From the NCBI RefSeq assembly GCF_002127535.1, contig NZ_MUBJ01000030.1:1-36141 (forward strand): DNA of 36,141 nt, written 5' to 3'. The position numbers and the translations under genes were made by a program. The DNA is from Xenorhabdus vietnamensis (lineage in GTDB: Bacteria > Pseudomonadota > Gammaproteobacteria > Enterobacterales > Enterobacteriaceae). Positions 35,576 to 36,141 of this stretch are shown one piece after another. How positions within the stretch are numbered: position 1 is the stretch's first letter; the number at the start of each line of letters is the position of its first letter. The notes under the pieces are model-generated. The model made no database searches and had not been told where the DNA came from. It was given only the letters and a program-made list of their open reading frames with translations.

Positions 35576-35837
35576 CATTCCATACCAATTTATAATGGGA
35601 ACCGAGGCCGGAATATTGAGGGTCAGAGTTACCCTCAATATCCAAAAATACCAGCCATCTACATATGTATGTCAAATTTCGACAAATGCGGTTACACACC
35701 AGATATTCACTATTCTGTTTTACCGTGGCGAATATATTTCCTAACCGGGTTTCCAGTGTTAATTCAATTAAATCTGTGCCAATAGAAAATGAGGTCGTCT
35801 GGTTGGGGATAGGGGATATTGTTATTTCGGCAATCAT
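35565..35837 (-). CDS. Small phage baseplate/tail protein
   Basis: This is a 90-residue protein from the ATG at 35837 (MIAEITISPIPNQTTSFSI), with GGAGG 6 nt upstream. The frame opens at 35858, but that earlier ATG lacks the ribosome site. It has alternating hydrophobic segments typical of a beta-rich tail component and ends YSGLGSHYKLVWNDGI. It resembles the roughly 100-residue proteins between tape measure and hub in phage tail operons. Its start overlaps the stop of the upstream gene (ATGA) and its end overlaps the hub start, so translation was coupled. Confidence 0.6.
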   Translation of the reverse strand: MIAEITISPIPNQTTSFSIGTDLIELTLETRLGNIFATVKQNSEYLVCNRICRNLTYICRWLVFLDIEGNSDPQYSGLGSHYKLVWNDGI

Positions 35838-36082
35838 TGGAAGCCTCCAGATAGCCATTTATTAAGTTCTTTTAGTTTCCCACCAGTTAATTTATCGGCT
35901 AATTCATAACCTTCCTCCATCGCAGCATTGAATGCTGACTCCGATTCGGTTATGCCATACTTCCACCATGATTTATCGCCTTTTTCCACTCGCTGTTTCT
36001 GTGATTCTACTTTCTGCGTCTGGTCGCCTGTGTCCTTTTTCTTAACCTGAACTTCGTTTAAGAAAGGAAGAAAAGAAGGGAA
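35834..36082 (-). pseudogene. Phage tail tape-measure-like protein, C-terminal fragment
   Basis: An open stretch of 82 codons ends YGITESESAFNAAMEEGYEL, then ADKLTGGKLKELNKWLSGGFQ and TGA at 35834. The hydrophilic, coiled composition and the position upstream of the baseplate genes fit the C terminus of a tail tape-measure or tail protein. A TAG stops the same frame at 36083-36085. No start codon with a ribosome site is present. So the gene is disrupted near 36060-36085, before the window edge. Confidence 0.55.
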
Positions 36083-36141
36083 CTAAGAGCCTGAGGCACG
36101 ATCAAAGTTTTTGCTTAGAAAACAAAATCGTGGAGATCCTC
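36083..36141. other. Window-edge sequence, possible mobile-element end
   Basis: The last 59 bases carry stops in the tape-measure frame and no recognisable coding. CACGAT (36097-36102) and ATCGTG (36127-36132) form a weak inverted repeat. An insertion sequence that cut the tape-measure gene would explain the abrupt loss of coding, but the element is not seen in this window. Confidence 0.3.

Noticed and set aside
34952-35638. Intact 228-codon phage gene
   Set aside because: Its last 57 codons are out of frame. The family sequence continues in another frame after a one-base deletion.

Overview
The window reads as a chromosomal segment of a gammaproteobacterium of the order Enterobacterales. 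It most likely comes from the Morganellaceae, near Xenorhabdus or Photorhabdus. This rests on protein similarity and gene order recalled from memory, on moderate GC, on ERIC-type repeats and on decayed phage modules; no database search was run. Gene order from sseB to yfhL follows the E. coli yfhM-sseB-pepB-isc-trmJ-suhB-hcaT-glyA-hmp-glnB-glrR-qseG-glrK-glmY-purL-mltF-tadA-yfhL backbone, with losses and insertions.

Layout. (1) 1-611: an unidentified edge fragment, a palindrome and a small inverted-repeat-bounded element that cuts off the alpha-2-macroglobulin lipoprotein gene yfhM after about 120 codons. (2) 946-9684, minus strand: a single-domain sseB, pepB, and the complete Fe-S assembly operon iscR-iscS-iscU-iscA-hscB-hscA-fdx-iscX. 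The operon is preceded by two abutting type-1 IscR sites over a sigma70 promoter. trmJ follows. (3) 9810-14834: suhB, an hcaT-like permease, glyA and hmp. The glyA-hmp divergent region has a PurR box, an FNR box and an NsrR operator. (4) 14991-21520: glnB-nadE (nadE being the large glutamine-dependent form), the glrR-qseG-glrK envelope-stress operon, and the small RNA glmY. glmY has overlapping sigma54 and sigma70 promoters and three GlrR sites. (5) 21683-28787: purL with a PurR box, mltF with an in-frame stop before a low-complexity tail, tadA, and a YedJ-type HD hydrolase. (6) 29067-31241: more variable cargo, namely a FosA-type thiol transferase, an AlkA-like glycosylase, an ERIC element and an AT-rich membrane protein.

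(7) 31502-36141: an accessory island that appears to have broken yfhL after 16 recognisable codons. Its first 0.8 kb is noncoding and holds at least eleven different stem-loops, most sharing an apical AAAT/GAAAT motif. They sit inside two long-range inverted repeats of 14 and 16 bp. This is the most unusual structure in the window and a candidate large structured RNA. Next come two divergent paralogues with an N-terminal DUF2829 (Tad2-like) domain and a shared C-terminal domain I do not recognise. The island ends in a decayed tail module of a Myoviridae-like prophage: tape-measure C terminus, small baseplate protein, frameshifted baseplate hub, and a baseplate-V-like start fused by deletion to a tail-fibre-assembly remnant.

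Working together: the isc operon builds Fe-S clusters and is autoregulated by IscR. GlrK/GlrR/QseG sense the envelope and drive glmY, which controls glucosamine-6-phosphate synthase through RapZ/GlmZ. PurR links glyA and purL to purine supply. GlnB and NadE tie nitrogen status to NAD synthesis. Three AT-rich 15-17-bp tandem repeats occur in gene leaders, and three ERIC derivatives occur between genes.
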